Below, one piece after another: positions 25,775 to 39,714 of a stretch of 64,000 nucleotides of DNA. The translations under genes and the position numbers were made by a program. Below the pieces are notes generated by a model that saw only the letters and a program-made list of their open reading frames with translations, made no database searches and was not told the DNA's origin. The stretch comes from Dermatophagoides farinae (taxonomy: Eukaryota > Arthropoda > Arachnida > Sarcoptiformes > Pyroglyphidae). Numbering within the stretch: position 1 is the first letter of the stretch; every line of letters begins with the position of its first letter. The stretch spans positions 6,383,501 through 6,447,500 of the forward strand of contig NC_134680.1 in NCBI RefSeq assembly GCF_024713945.1, given 5' to 3'.

Positions 25775-25782
25775 TTTATATA
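25775..25782 (-). promoter_or_regulatory. TATA box of the glycine-rich gene
   Basis: The minus strand reads TATATAAA here. An initiator-like TCAGTG with its A at 25745 lies about 37 bp downstream, slightly far but plausible. A TATA promoter fits a highly expressed secreted structural protein. The leader of about 300 nt may hold a small intron. Confidence 0.55.
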
Positions 25783-27937
25783 GAGGGGACCTGTTGCTGC
25801 TGTGCAATAATATTTTTCGATCAAATGTGGATGATGATGATGATGATGATGATAGAGGCAAGCCTAGATATGAAAAAAAAACCACAAATCCCACCGAAAT
25901 AAAGAGAATGTTTTCATTTCTGTAATACAGACAACAACAACAACAAAAAAATGAAACAAAGAGTCAAATTTTCTGCAAAAGAAAAAAAGAAAAAGAAAAG
26001 AAAATATCCCGAAAAATTGAACCGCAAATATGTAAACGAAAGAGAAAGTTAAAAAAAATGATGAGAGAATACTGAAACTGGTTGAAACCTGATTCAAAAA
26101 GAAATCAATTATGTAGAGAAATGGATTGTGAATTTTTTTTTATTGTCCGTAAACAATCTGAAAAAAAAACAAATTCTCATGATGGAATTAGTAGATTCCA
26201 AATTATGTAATTTGAAACTAATTTTGTTTCAAATTTTTTTTTATTTATATAATTGAATTGTAGCGTGAACAATAATACAAATCCAATGATGATTATACAG
26301 GTGATGATGAATTATTGTTGTTGCATTTCGGTGGCTAAAAATATTGCAAAATAAAACAAACACTTGTTGAGGAAGCGGAAACTTTTGTTTTTCAATTTTC
26401 TGTTTTCGATATATCACAAGTGGTGGCAACAAGTGCAAATTAATTCATCATCATCATCGTCATCTTTATTTTTTAAAAATTCCCGTTATCATCAATCAGT
26501 TGAATTGAAATTTTGAAATTTCAAAAAAAAAAAAAAATAAAAGAAAAACAATTGTGAATGGAATACAAAACAAAACAAAATAAAACAATCAAAACTAATT
26601 ATAGTAACAAAAACTGGTTGGTTTCTTTTCTTTTTATTTTGTTTTGTCAAAAACCATAAACACACACACACACACACACCTGTAAACACTTTTACCTTTT
26701 GGTTGTTGTTGTTGTTACAGTTTGTGTGAATTTTTGTTTTTCAATAGATGAAAATTCAGCCTAATTATCATCATCGTCATCATTGGTGATATATCACGCA
26801 ATGTCAATTTTTTTTTTCGTTTGAATTGGATCGAATGATTTCATGTGAACGAGATATATTAATTGATTTTTTTTGTCGTTTGTTCAACTCATTGGATTCA
26901 TTTATGTGGGTGGATTAATGTGTGTGTGTGTAACCTGATTTTATTCGTATGTTTGATGGTGGCAGTGGTCATCATCATCATAATGAAAAATTATTGTTGC
27001 ATCCATAGCAAAAACAGGTGTTCAAATCATGTCTAATCCAAATCTGAATCAATGATCAATGATGATGATGATGATGATGATGAATACATTTAGCTTTTAG
27101 ATAAACGGACCAGTTTGGAAAAGTTTTCCGTTTTAATCTCACACACACACACACATTATATCCGAGCTAAAAATATTCACACACACACCGCATATCTAGA
27201 TCAAGATTTCATCAAAAAAAAAGAAGTGGAAAATCAAAGAAATGAAGAAAAAAATCTTTTTTGGAATTGATAATAAATGGCTTCACTGGAAAAAAAACTT
27301 TCTTTTCCATCCATCCTAAATTGATGATTTGAATAAAATGATAAAATGAAAATATTCAGGTCTTTCGTTCATTTCTATGTAGATAAAATCTTTTTCTTTT
27401 TTTTTTTTTTTTTTTTTTTGATTATTCGTCAAGATTTTGATTATTATCGGCCCATAATAATAATCAGCAGCTAAAAAACTAGATTTTTTTTTTCGACAAA
27501 ACACAACACACACACACACATCACTTTTGGTGTGGTATTCATTTATTATGATCGAAAAGAAAAAGACAACAACAGCAATTTGTTTGCTTCCGATACACAC
27601 CCAAGACAACAAAAAAAATGAATGAATGAAATAAAAATGACCGAATGAGGAAGGGGAAAAAACGGACAAACAAACGAACAAATAGATGATGAATTCATCA
27701 TCGTTTCAGATTAAAGATGCCCCCACTTTTTTTTCTCTTTATCAATCTCTAATCAATAATCGGTTGATGATCATTAAATGAGACAATAAAATGAATTTTG
27801 AATTTTATGTCGTTTATTGATTGATTGATTGATTGATAGATTTATTATCTAATCGGATCGGATTTAATCGTTTTTTTATTTTGTTTTTTTTGCTCTATTC
27901 CTTTTCAAATTGAGATTTGATTGAAATCCTATGACGA

Positions 27938-27938
<1 letters not shown>

Positions 27939-27973
<35 letters not shown>
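27939..27973. repeat. (GT)n microsatellite
   Basis: An uninterrupted GT dinucleotide run of about 35 bp, likely polymorphic. Confidence 0.9.
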
Positions 27974-27976
<3 letters not shown>

Positions 27977-30900
27977 GATGTAATTTTGATTTTTTTTTTT
28001 GTTGTTGATCAACATGTGTTCCATGACATGATTTTTTTTTTTTTTTTGAAATAACAAATAATCGCCACTTGACCAATGACAAATAATGTTTAAGCGCGCG
28101 TGTGTATGTGTGTGTGTGTCTGTATGGATGGATGACAGTTATTCAAATTTTGATTGAAAATTCAACTTTCAATTTCGAGTTCACAATTGTGAGTAGTGAC
28201 TGAGTGACTGAGTGAGTGAGTGAATGGTAATCCGTCAATAAATATTGAACAGAGCAAAAAAAAATTGGTTCGAAATCGATCAATCGATGAAATCTATTTT
28301 TGTGGTTGATCATTATCATCATCATCGTTTTCACAGATGAAGTAATGGACAACGTTTCATTTTCCGTTTTTCATTATGATGATGATGATTGCCAAAAATC
28401 ATTCCAAAAAAAATTGAGGCGAAAAAAATGACCATCACATCAGGTTTCGTAACACACACACACACACACACACACAAACCATCAAATAATGATCAACAAA
28501 ACAAAAGCAAAAGACAAAAAAAACAAACGAATGAAAATTGAAAAAAAATGAAAATCGATTCGATTCGATTCGATAGTCAATTCTTCTTATTCTATTCTCT
28601 AATGATGTGAAAAAAAATTGTTCAATGATCATTTGAACAATAACAACAACAACAACAACGACGACAACAACAAGGATCATGTAATTGTAAAAGAAAAAAG
28701 ATTTCGTAAGTTTCGTAATCGGAATTTAAATAGACCACAAATGTCCAAATAAATGCATAAATGTCCTCGAAAATAGGTGTATCTTTCCTTCTCTCTCTCT
28801 CTCTCTCTAGCTCTAGTCGTAATCATATGTGACAAAGGCTACAAAAAATACATCATCAACAGATGATGATTTGAATGAAATGTGTAATCAAAAAAAAAAA
28901 AAAAAAATGAAAAAATGAAATGAAACTGAAAACGAATTGGTCAAAATTATTATTATTGTCCATAATCATCATCGTCCATTGTCAACAATCGATATTTTCT
29001 ACTTGTATAATGATCAAATGAGTTTTTTCTTCGTTGACCGGATTATAACAATTTGTTGTTGTTGTTATCATTGTAATTAGTTTGGACATTGAATTTTTTC
29101 ATATTTATTTTTTTTAATAGTGAAAATTTCAACAAGGAGATTAATAAATTATTACATAATGAAATTATGCAATTTTTAGTCAATTTATTTCATTTGATGC
29201 TTGTTTTGTTCATTTGACGATCAAATCGATGATGATGATGATGATGATGGATTCTGGAATGGATAATGTTTCCTTGTTGCTGCTTTTGTTGTTTTGTTTC
29301 TCCACTCTAACTGATCACTCACTCACTCAATCGATCAATCAATCAATCAATAATAGATAAATCAAATTGAATTTGACAATCTTTCGACATCACACAATTA
29401 TCATTGAAATTGTTGTTGTTGTCGTTGTTGTTCAGATGCAAATGTTTTTTCTTTCAAAACAACAACAACAATTGATCAATTGATTGGAGAACCACTAATC
29501 GAATATCCAGAGACACAGGCCAATCATTTGTATTGACAGTGAGTGTGTGTGTAATATGGATTAAAATAGATTTTTCGTCGATCATTGAATCAATTTCAAA
29601 AAAAAATGCAAAAAAAAAACAATTTTTTCCTGGTAAAAGTTAAATTATCCTGTTTATGAACATGACGAAAACTTGTTGCTGTTGCTTTTGTTGGTGATTA
29701 AAATGATCAAATCTGAACTTTTAATGATTGAACACAAATCAAATCAATTGAAATGAAAAAATTTTTTTTCCTCAAACACTTTTAAATGTCAATGGCGAGC
29801 AAAAAAAAAATAAATAAATACATTTGAGGCCATGGGAACCTGATAAAAAAAAATTTGTCCGATTAAAAAACAAACAAACAGAACAAAAAATCAGATCGAT
29901 CCAAATAATTATGGCCAAAATCAATAATTTGTTTGATTTGATAATCCAATCAATCAGATGATCATGATATTTGTCGTGTTGCTGTTGTGTTGCTGTACGG
30001 TTTTTTTTCGCCATACGGAAATTGGAAATTTTCAATTCGACTCGGATTACATGTTTGAATTTTATTTTCTCGAATACTTGATAATTGAATAGAAATTGAT
30101 AAACACAACACGTGAAAAAGTTTCAGTTCAATTCAATTCATTTTTCGCCAAAAAATTTTATCGCCCACACACATGTTTTTAACACAATGAGTCACAACAA
30201 CAACAACAAGTGTCAATCATCATCCATCAATCAATTAACAATTTTTGGTTCATTGGTCCATATATATGCGGAAACGAGAGAGAGAAAAAAAAGACAAAAT
30301 TTTCACACCACCACCACCACCACGACCACAAAAAAATTGTGTCCCAAAAAAAAATTTTTATTTGGCTGTGTCCGAATGTGTTTTTTTTTTTTTTTTTTTT
30401 GGAACGATTCAATTAAATCCATCATTGTGGTCGATTTTTTTTTCCAAAAAATTTTCACTTAAATTTGTTGCAAACTTGACACTGAAAGGTTAATGGATTT
30501 TTTTTTTTGCACATTCAACAACAACAACAACAACAACAACAGCAGCAGAAAAATTGTTGTTTTTCGTTCATATTCACACGCGCACACACACACACACAAT
30601 GAACAATCAAATCATCATTTGAAGAAAAAAGTCATAAAAAGTTTGTGATTCATGAACAACGCAGCATTTAAATTTTTTTTTCTTCGAGTGTTTGTTCGCA
30701 CATTTTTTTTTTTTTTTTTTTTTTGATGATGATGGTGGTGATAATTGTTGTTTCGATTCAATTGTTCCAACAATACAACGTTGCACGTATTTTTTTGAGT
30801 TTTGACCTGATCCTGATTGTTTTTTTTTCATAGGTAAAAATAAATAATTTTTTTTTTGTCATTCACTCAGAGTTAATCCAAGTTCACAATGATAAACGAA

Positions 30901-31939
30901 TCGACGATGAATTAGAAAACGACGATTATAAACCATTTAAATTGGGAAAAAAATTGTCCATTTGTGATGAATGGCCCAGTCGCATTTAGATTCTTATTTT
31001 TTTTTCACGCCATTTTCACCGTGATGGTGGCAAATACAAATGAATGAATTGCCAATACGAGAATTGAACGGAAAAAAATTCATCCATCAAATAAACGACG
31101 ACGACGTGCAAATTACAAATTGAAAGTTAGTTGATTGATGGAACCCGGATCTTCTGTGATTGAAATGTCCTGTCGTTGTGGTGGTTTAAATTGTAAAAAA
31201 AACGAGAACAATTTCAATTCAATTTAGATTGAAGATTTCAAAAAAAAAAAATTTTTTGCACTGATGATGATGCAAATTTTTTTTTCATTGAAATGTCACC
31301 GATTTGATGACTTCCTGGCTGTTCCATCATCATCATCGTCATCATTCAATAAAGCGATGAATAAAACAAACGAATGTCTGTACAAAACAAACGTTATGGA
31401 TCACATTTAATTTGATTTGGTTTGGTTTTTTGGAAAGCAAAAAAAGAAAAAAAATTGAATTTTATCATTGGATTTAATAGATTCAACAACAAGTGTCTTT
31501 CATCCAATTCATTTTGATGTTTCATTTATCAACGGGTTCAGTGTGCTTTTATTATTCATCATCATTACGTTTAATTTACACTCAAAAAAAAGCTGATTAT
31601 TAATGCAACAAAAAAAAAGGAAAGAAGGAAGAGTGAAATACAACACCGTGTTGCATACATATTTGGAAATTTGGAGTTTTTCGTTTGTTCATTTTTTTGA
31701 TTTTTTTTTTTTTGACTAAATTTAGTTTCCACAAATGAGATCACACAGACAAAAACCGAGTGTACCCGCCGATTGTTTTTTTTTGTTTTCTTCATTTATA
31801 CTTCCGATATTTTTTTTTGTATTTTTATACCTATGATATCGTATCGAATAATAATCCAATCGATTTGGAAATCGAATATTCAATCGCCAAATGTATTTCA
31901 TCATCATCATCATTATCTATTGCATCTATATTGCCTATT

Positions 31940-31940
<1 letters not shown>

Positions 31941-32014
<74 letters not shown>
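31941..32014. repeat. (CA)37 microsatellite
   Basis: An uninterrupted CA run of about 74 bp, the longest pure dinucleotide tract in the window. It explains the HTHT and VCVC open frames on both strands. Confidence 0.95.
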
Positions 32015-32015
<1 letters not shown>

Positions 32016-33180
32016 CTCTTGCATAATAATGACGAGAAAAAAAAATCAAAACGAAAATGAAATGAAATGAAAAAAAAAATTCGATTATCGATTGTTATCA
32101 CAACATCGTTATCGGACAAATGTAATGGGAGAAAGAAGAAAAATTGGAAAATCTTGCCATTTTTCATCCTTTTACTTGCTCTTCTTAATAAAATAACTCA
32201 ATCTTTTCTTTTTTTTTTTCTTTTTGTTACAAACAATGAAAAAAAAAGATGATTGCATTTTTATTTTCTTTCTGGGCGTCATCATCATAATGATTTTGAT
32301 GATGATGATGATGATGACCGATAGTGACCGATAGTGAGTTGGCGAAGAAAAACTTTTAAAAAAAATCACAACAACAATAATAATCGAATACGATGGTACG
32401 GAATGGAAAAAAAACGATGAATATAAATTCAGTTGAATTAGTATATATCAAGATCATTGGATTCAATGAGAAAAATTTTTTTTTTTTTTTTTGTATTTGA
32501 CATTTCATTTTCATTCACCCAAATAAAGTTGAAATATAAATTTTACAGATTTTATGAAATTTTTTTTACACGAAAAAAGAAACTGAAATGAAACAAACAA
32601 AATTGAAGAAAATTTTTCTAAACTAATTTTTTTTTTTTTTTGCACTAGGTGTGTGCATGTGAGTTGTGGTGTGTAAAACATTAAATGCTGACGATGGTGA
32701 TAGTGTGGCGCCCAAATAAAGTTTATAAATCATGTGTGTGTATGTGGGAGGAACAAGAAATGTAGATGACAAGAATGATAATGATGATGATGATGAGGAT
32801 ATGATAAGTATGTGGAGGCCGGCTATGAAATTTTTTTTTTGTTTTTTGTTTCATTTAAATTAACCCAGTAGTGTAGTGTATAATTGGTTGAGAAACATTG
32901 TAATCAGAAAACAAAAATTTTTTTTTTGTTGTTGTTTCAAGTGATTCTCAAATGTTTTGTGTGTGTGTGTGTGAAACATTTACAAGAAAAAAAAACATGA
33001 TGATGATCATTGATTTATCAAAAAAAAAAAAAAAAGAAAAGAAAAATTTGTAAATCACACTGGTTTCCGTTTTTGTGTTTGTTGAAAAGATCAAACAATC
33101 TCGGTGGTGGTGGATAATTAAAAAAACAACGTGTGTTCGTGTAATTCATGATTAATTTTTTTTGGTTTATGAATTTTTTT

Positions 33181-35048
33181 TCATTTTTTCTTAATCTCTT
33201 GATGACAATAACCATCACCAATGTCCAATATGGTTTTCATTATTGAATCGATACTATTTTTAAGGAATAATAAATTCGAACGACTCAACAATTTACTATT
33301 GTCCATTGAGCTATGATATTTATTCGAAACTCGACGTCTCCATGGTCCAAGATCGGTCAACAAGATGGCGTTAATGGTCTCATTTTTTATCGAATGTGGA
33401 TACCAAAATGATGAATGATCTGAACGTAAAAATGTTGAATATGGTGCCAATTTTTTCGATTCTAATCCATTGGTCAAATGACGTCCAAGTTTTGGTAACG
33501 GTATGTCCATCAGAAATAATTTATATTTATGTTCATTTAGCCAATTTGATTGCAGTGTTTCAAACAATCCGGTATCTACATCACGACGTGCCCAAACGGC
33601 TGTAAAATCGCCACGAAATTGATTCTGTCGTACACGATCTCTCCATTGTGGTAGATAATTCTAAAAGAATTTGATTAGTGATTAATTAGTGGGTGTTTTA
33701 CGATTATTTTTACACATACCCCAATACCATGGACCAATTGTGATCCGATTGTTGGATCATATTCCAATAACATGTCCATAATAATGGCACCTTTGATTGG
33801 TAACCGGTGTTTACCATTAACAATTGGTATTAGATAATTTTTAACAAAATGTTTCGATCCAATCAGACCATCTTCTTCCATATCAAATAAAACAAACATT
33901 ATGGTCGTATTCAAGCGACAACGATGTTGATGTAATAGCCGTGCCAATTCCATAACGGCAACACAACCGGAACCATTGTCTTCCACTCCCGGTGATCTGG
34001 CCACTGTATCATAATGTGCACCAATCACTAGTATATTATCCAGATGTTGTTTCGATGTATTTCGATAAATGCTTGGAAAAACGGCCACAATATTATGACC
34101 TTTATCGTTTCGTTTCTGGTAAAAAACACATACACGGGATGAAAATTATTTAATAACCAGAATTGCATTCTATTCTATTCACTACAAACCGGATAAAAAA
34201 ATGGCTGTATAGCTGTTTGTAATCCATATTCAATGAATTTTGCTCGTAAACTACGTTTCAGATTTCCATAAACATGTGAATCATAAAGATTTGTACGAAT
34301 TTGTGTGAAATATTCAAAGAAAAATGATTTTATCGATATTTTTGATGCACGTGGCACATATGATGATGATGATGATGATGATGACGATGATGTTTCAAAT
34401 TGTGGTCTAATTCTAGATTCACCATCAAATTGTTTCCCATGATAATCATCGAAACGATTCATGTGCATAATTTGTCTTGCTTTCATATTATTTATCGATT
34501 CACCACCACCACCTGCACGTGATTTCCATTTTCTATTCATTTTATCCATGTTAATCGGAAATCTTCGTTTTTGTTGTTCTGATTTTCTTTTTCCAGTTTG
34601 ATTTGATTGCTGTTGCTGTGTTGGTGGTTTTGCTGCGAAAAATAAAATTAAAATTTTAATTTAAATCATGAATAAGAAGTGGTAAACACTTACGTGATGT
34701 TGTTGTGGTTGAAAATTTTAATTGTGAAACATTCTCTTCACTACTTTCAGCCATATCGAGATCATCATCCAAACGACGTTGAATAATTTGACTTGATTCT
34801 TCACTTTGGAGATCATGATCATCATCATCAATTTTTAATTGAACAAATCGACCCATTGGTGCATCAGCAACCAAGCTATCAATTGATTGATTAAAAGTAG
34901 TATAAAGATCTTCACGTATATTATCATGCCACCAATCCATAACATTCCATCCTTCTGGTTGTCGATGACGATGATGATGACGAGACGAATAAAATTGTGA
35001 TGAACAAATTGTGGCCATCATCAACGACAAAATTATTATCGATTTCAT
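33181..35048 (-). CDS. secreted M28-family zinc metallopeptidase
   Basis: Four exons keep phase: 34694-35048, 34190-34632, 33720-34115 and 33181-33660, giving 557 residues from the ATG at 35048. I chose this start because MKSIIILSLMMATICSS is a good signal peptide; an in-frame ATG at 35111 would add 21 residues. After a low-complexity propeptide-like region (to about residue 210) comes the M28 fold: GAHYD (His300, Asp302), DNGSG (Asp312), DMEEDG (Glu346 as base, Glu347 as ligand), MDM (Asp380) and RSDHSSF (His480). All five expected zinc ligands (H-D-E-D-H) are present, so it should be active. The motif set fits an aminopeptidase-type M28 enzyme rather than glutaminyl cyclase (which lacks the GAHYD...DNGSG pair). 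The substrate is unknown; a digestive or extracellular exopeptidase is likely. Confidence 0.85.
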
Positions 35049-38000
35049 TGTTGTTGATGGTAAGAATCGATGATGATGACCATCGTCGATGAATTTCATT
35101 ATAAGATTCATTATTCTTTTTAGAAATCTATATGTAAAAAAAACTTGTTGCTCGAAAATGAAAAAAATTCGAATATTTAAATACTGTGCAAATTGATTTT
35201 GTTTCAATATCAATTATCCCCTTGTATTGTTATGGCCACACATCTTATTGACGTTGTTTGTTTGTTTTTGAATCAATCAATCAATGAAAATTGATTTGTT
35301 ACGGTATTGAAGAAATGCAACAAATTCAAAATGTGTGCGTGTGTGTGTAAACATTTGTGTCTGGTACCGGTAAAAAATTAATTTGATAATATCCGAGAAT
35401 TCAAGTGATTTTTTTATGTTTTAGCACCCGCAAATAATAAAAATCTGTGAAAACCGTAGTCGTCGTCGTCTGGAGAGTATAGTTTACGTTATATAATCAT
35501 GAATGCCGTAAATCATTGAACAAACATTGTTGACAAACAAAAAACAAACAAAAAAAGCTTCCAAACACAACATCTGATGATTATTATTATCACAGGTAAA
35601 TCTTATATTTCCGATCATATTTTTTCGGAGTGGTGGTGGTGGTGATGGATCGATCCAAAATTTCCAGAAAAATGCGTTTTATTCAAAATTTGGAAACAAT
35701 TTTGAAGAAAAAAAACACTATGATCAATGATCAGTGAAGATGGAAGATCATGGAAAATGCACCTGCAACCAAATGAAATTGAAAAGAAAAAAAATTAATT
35801 TCAATCTAAACTAAACACTTTACGTACATGAATAAATGAAAGTTTCAGTCAAATTAACATCGGTTGTTGTGGCCGTTGTCGTTGCCGTTGTCGTTGTTGT
35901 TGTTGTTGTTATTATTGTCAATCTCGATTTATTCCCATGTGAACGAAAAAAGAAACAATCTTGATGATGATGATGATGATCATCATCGAGATAATGATAG
36001 CTGATAGCAAGATTAAATTGGGATTTTGTTGTCGTCGTTGTTGTTGTTTTTGGATTCAATCATTAAATACAACCCATTGAAAATTATACACGGAACTAAT
36101 GAGCGATGACATTTATAAAAGTATTCACTGCTGGTGGTGGTGGTGGTGGTTGCAAAATCGATTATATCGATTGTTTACATAATAATGCTGATGATGATGA
36201 CGATAACCGGATATCGATGTTGATGATGTCATAAAGTTGTACATTTTTTTTACACTTTCTTTTTCAGATGTTTACCATTTTTTTTTAATTTAATTTTATT
36301 TCCTTATATTGCAAAAAAAAAATTCAATTGTCACAATCATCAACAATGAAGAAGAAGAAGAAGACGAAAAGAAATTTTTTTTTGTGTATGTGTGTGTCGA
36401 TCATCACCCTGATGATGATGATGATGACAATATGACGAGAAACACAGTCACATAACAAAAAAAAATTTCTTCTTAAGATTTCATTCTTTCGTTTTTTTTT
36501 CTCTGTTTTGGTTTATGGAACAACAACAAAAAAAATGACGACAAGTCATCGATGGCAGCGGCGACGGTGGGTGGCGGCGACGACGAATATTGACAAAACA
36601 GCAAACAGCCAAAAAAAAATTCAATTCGAATGTTAATTTTACACATTCGATTCATATCGATCATGCGTATAGATTATGTCTGTTTTTTTCCCATTGTTTT
36701 TTTTTTTTTTGTTTCTTGTGTAATTCGATAATGATGAATAATCACTTGATGAGTTCACTGACGGCGATGATGAAAAATTCTCGTCAATCGAGAGAGAGAG
36801 AGAGAGAGAGAATTATTGCATATATGCATAAATTTCATAAACAAAAAAAAACAACAACAAAAAAAAGGCCAAAAGTACATATATGATGAACCCGTTTGTT
36901 TTGAACTTTTTTTCTATTCTTTTGTTTGTTTGTTTGATGATGATTGGTGGTGGTGGTGGTGGCAATGATCGATTTAAATATTTTTTTTTCTTTTCGAATG
37001 TTTTTTTTTTATCACAAGTTTATTAACATCATCATCATCATCATCATCATCGATTGTTGTTGTTGATGTTTCGAGGGCAATGGATTCGCGAATATTTTTT
37101 GTTTTTCGACAATCAAGTTTTATATATTTTTTTTTTCACTTTTCACCATGGCTCATGGTGTCCATGAACCATTGGTTCACCAATATATATAATCGATAAT
37201 CAACACTTGTTGTTGTTGTTGTGATTGTACAATAAAATTGTGGCCAAACACAATCAACTGAATGATGATGATGATGATGATGTTTTTCTTCTTCTGATTC
37301 AAATGTTTCATGATCACACACACATGTGATTCAAATCACATTCACAAATGTAAATGAAAATGAAAACCTTGTGGTCGTTGTTATTGTTGTTGTTGTTGTT
37401 GTTGTGGAAAATTATTGTTTCAACAACCATTCCACATTTATAAACACATTGTGTTTATTATTTTTGATGCAAATTATTTTTTGTTGTTGTTGTTATTGAT
37501 GCAGTTTCTGTGTGTGTGTGTGGCTGTTTATTTTGCATTTATGCCTCTTATTCACAATCAAAACAGAAAAAAAACAGCGATTTTGAAACATGAGAATGGC
37601 CATGAATCTATCTAGCAATAATTAAACACGAACACACACACACACCTTTTTGGAATGAAAGGATTTTTTGACATTTTGATATGATGATGATGATGACACA
37701 AAATTGAGAATATATGAATGAAAACCGAAAAACAAACAAACGTAATACGGAAATGATGATGTCACCTTACCGTTTTTTTTTTTAATTTTCACAGAATAAT
37801 GATTATTCGATTTACGCATGTTCAAAAAAATTTGTAATTTGTGTATGTACTATGTGGTTGGTCATCTATTACATAATAATATACACCACACAGGTATGGA
37901 ATTATAAATATGGAAACCAAATTTTTTTTCCTTCTTTTTCTCTCTGTGTTTTTTTTTTTTTTTGGGTGAAAAAAAACTTGGTTCTCTCTCCATTTTTTTT

Positions 38001-39714
38001 TTGCTAATTTTGCATCCGTTTCTCTTTTGTTTTTCTTTTCTTTACTTTTGCTTTGGCAGGATGAAAACAAAAACAAAAACAAAAAAAAAAACGCTCAAGT
38101 ATTTTAAATATGTGCCACATGATGATGATGATGATGGAACAAATTTGGGACACACACACACACACAGTGGCAATTTCCCAAAAGAAAATTAAATTTAATT
38201 TGATGCTAAATTTAAAAAAAATGACCTCGAAATGCAGAGCATCTTCATCAGTTGGTTGGTTGGTAATTTAGTGATGAGAAAAAGAAAAACGACATTGAAA
38301 GAATTTTTCTTTCTCTCTTAAAATGACAAAAAAAAGTTTTCAGCAATTTTTCATCGGTTTGGTTTGGTTTATTTGCATAATAGGCAACAAACAAACAAAC
38401 AAACAAAAAAAGGCCACAAATTTTCAATGAATGAACGAACGAATGAAATTCTATTTTTAGCAACACCAACGACAAAATTGTGTGTGTGTGTGTGTGTATG
38501 GTTGTAACTGTGTGTTTATTTAATCAGCTGTTCTGTATATTTCCGGTATTCTATGGATTACGTATGTCTGTCTGTCTTGTGTGTGTGTGTGTGCGATTGA
38601 AAGTTAAAAATTTCATTTTCAAGTTCAAACCGGTTATGGGCAAAAAAAACAAAAAAAAAAATTTTCCAATCAAATCCATAAATGATGATCATGATTGTAA
38701 TTGAATATTTTCCATTTCTTTTTTTTAGCCAAATCATCATCATCATCATCATCGTCGTTTTATTTATTCAAAAATTTAATTATCAACCAGATTTTTTTTT
38801 GCGCAAAAATTAATTTCAACCAAAGTCCAAAGCAAGGGCAAAGACAAAAAATTTTTGTTTTCTTTATAAAAGTCCAAAAATCGCAAGCCATTTTCATCGA
38901 TTCACTTTGGTGAAATTATTTGTGCGTCTCTGTCTCTGTCTGTGCTGTGTGTGTGTGTGTGGGATTTATGTTTTTTACACCTACTACTAATAAAGTTCAA
39001 TAGTCAGACAATAAATTCCATATGTAGAAGAATGTGTGTTGAATTTAGAAAAAAAAGGTAATTGACACCATCATCATCATTATCAACAGCATGGTCAAAA
39101 ATTAGCAATTTAAGCATCAAGGCATCAAGTTTTCTGGTCAGTGGCCTTTTTATTTTTGATAATAACCTTGACGACAATAAACTTGATTAGAAGATATAAA
39201 AAATTCTTTCAGCCAAAAACAAAAACAAAAAAAAATAATCGTCAAGGTCATTGGATGTTTTATTCCAACAACTACAACAAAAAAACAAACAAACGACAGA
39301 GAGATTATCATCAAATTTGATAAGAATCAACCGAAAAAAAATTCATGTTTTTTTGAAGGTGAATTTCGAGAAAAAAAAAGAAAAAACAAACAAACTGGAA
39401 ACTGGACGACAATCAATCGAAATATCGGCTGTTGTTGCTGCTACTGCTAGTAAAAAAAAAAAATAAAACTACCACCACCACCACCACTATTATGAATTGA
39501 AAGTGAATTTTATTTTTTCGGTTTTCGTTAAATTGAAACCAAAAAAAAAAAAAAAAAAAAAATTCCATTTCATCAAGAGCTTCAGGTGTTGTTGTTTTGT
39601 TTTTGTTTTTGTTGCCGCACATCAAACTTTTCAAAACTTTGTCACCACTGAAATTTTTTTTCGTTCTATTCGAGTTTGTTTTGTTTTTTGTTTTGATTTT
39701 TCTGTGTGTACAAC
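35049..39714. other. intergenic region between divergent M28 and ACE genes
   Basis: No gene is assigned. A TATA-like word (TATAAAAG) lies on the + strand at 36114-36121 and a TATAAA overlaps it on the minus strand; just downstream on the minus strand is a low-complexity frame (MNPKTTTTTTTKSQF..., 35820-36059) that I do not accept without RNA evidence. The rest is microsatellites (TTG, ATG, GA, GT) and poly-T. Confidence 0.4.

Larger units (their letters stand above)
25783..33180. other. 7.4-kb gene desert with microsatellites
   Basis: No convincing exon on either strand. All open frames are microsatellite or homopolymer translations. The content is T/A runs, CAT/ATG, CA/GT, TTGA and GA repeats. 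A + strand frame at 31140 (MEPGSSVIEMSCRCGGLN...) is less repetitive but short and without splice support. The region may hold long-range regulatory DNA between the glycine-rich gene and the M28 peptidase. Confidence 0.45.

Noticed and set aside
31760-32167. Open frames with HTHTHT or VCVCVC
   Set aside because: They are read-through of the (CA)37 microsatellite.
35820-36059. Minus-strand frame with Thr and His runs just below a TATA-like word
   Set aside because: Almost entirely (TTG)n and (ATG)n translation; the TATA word may be chance in AT-rich DNA.
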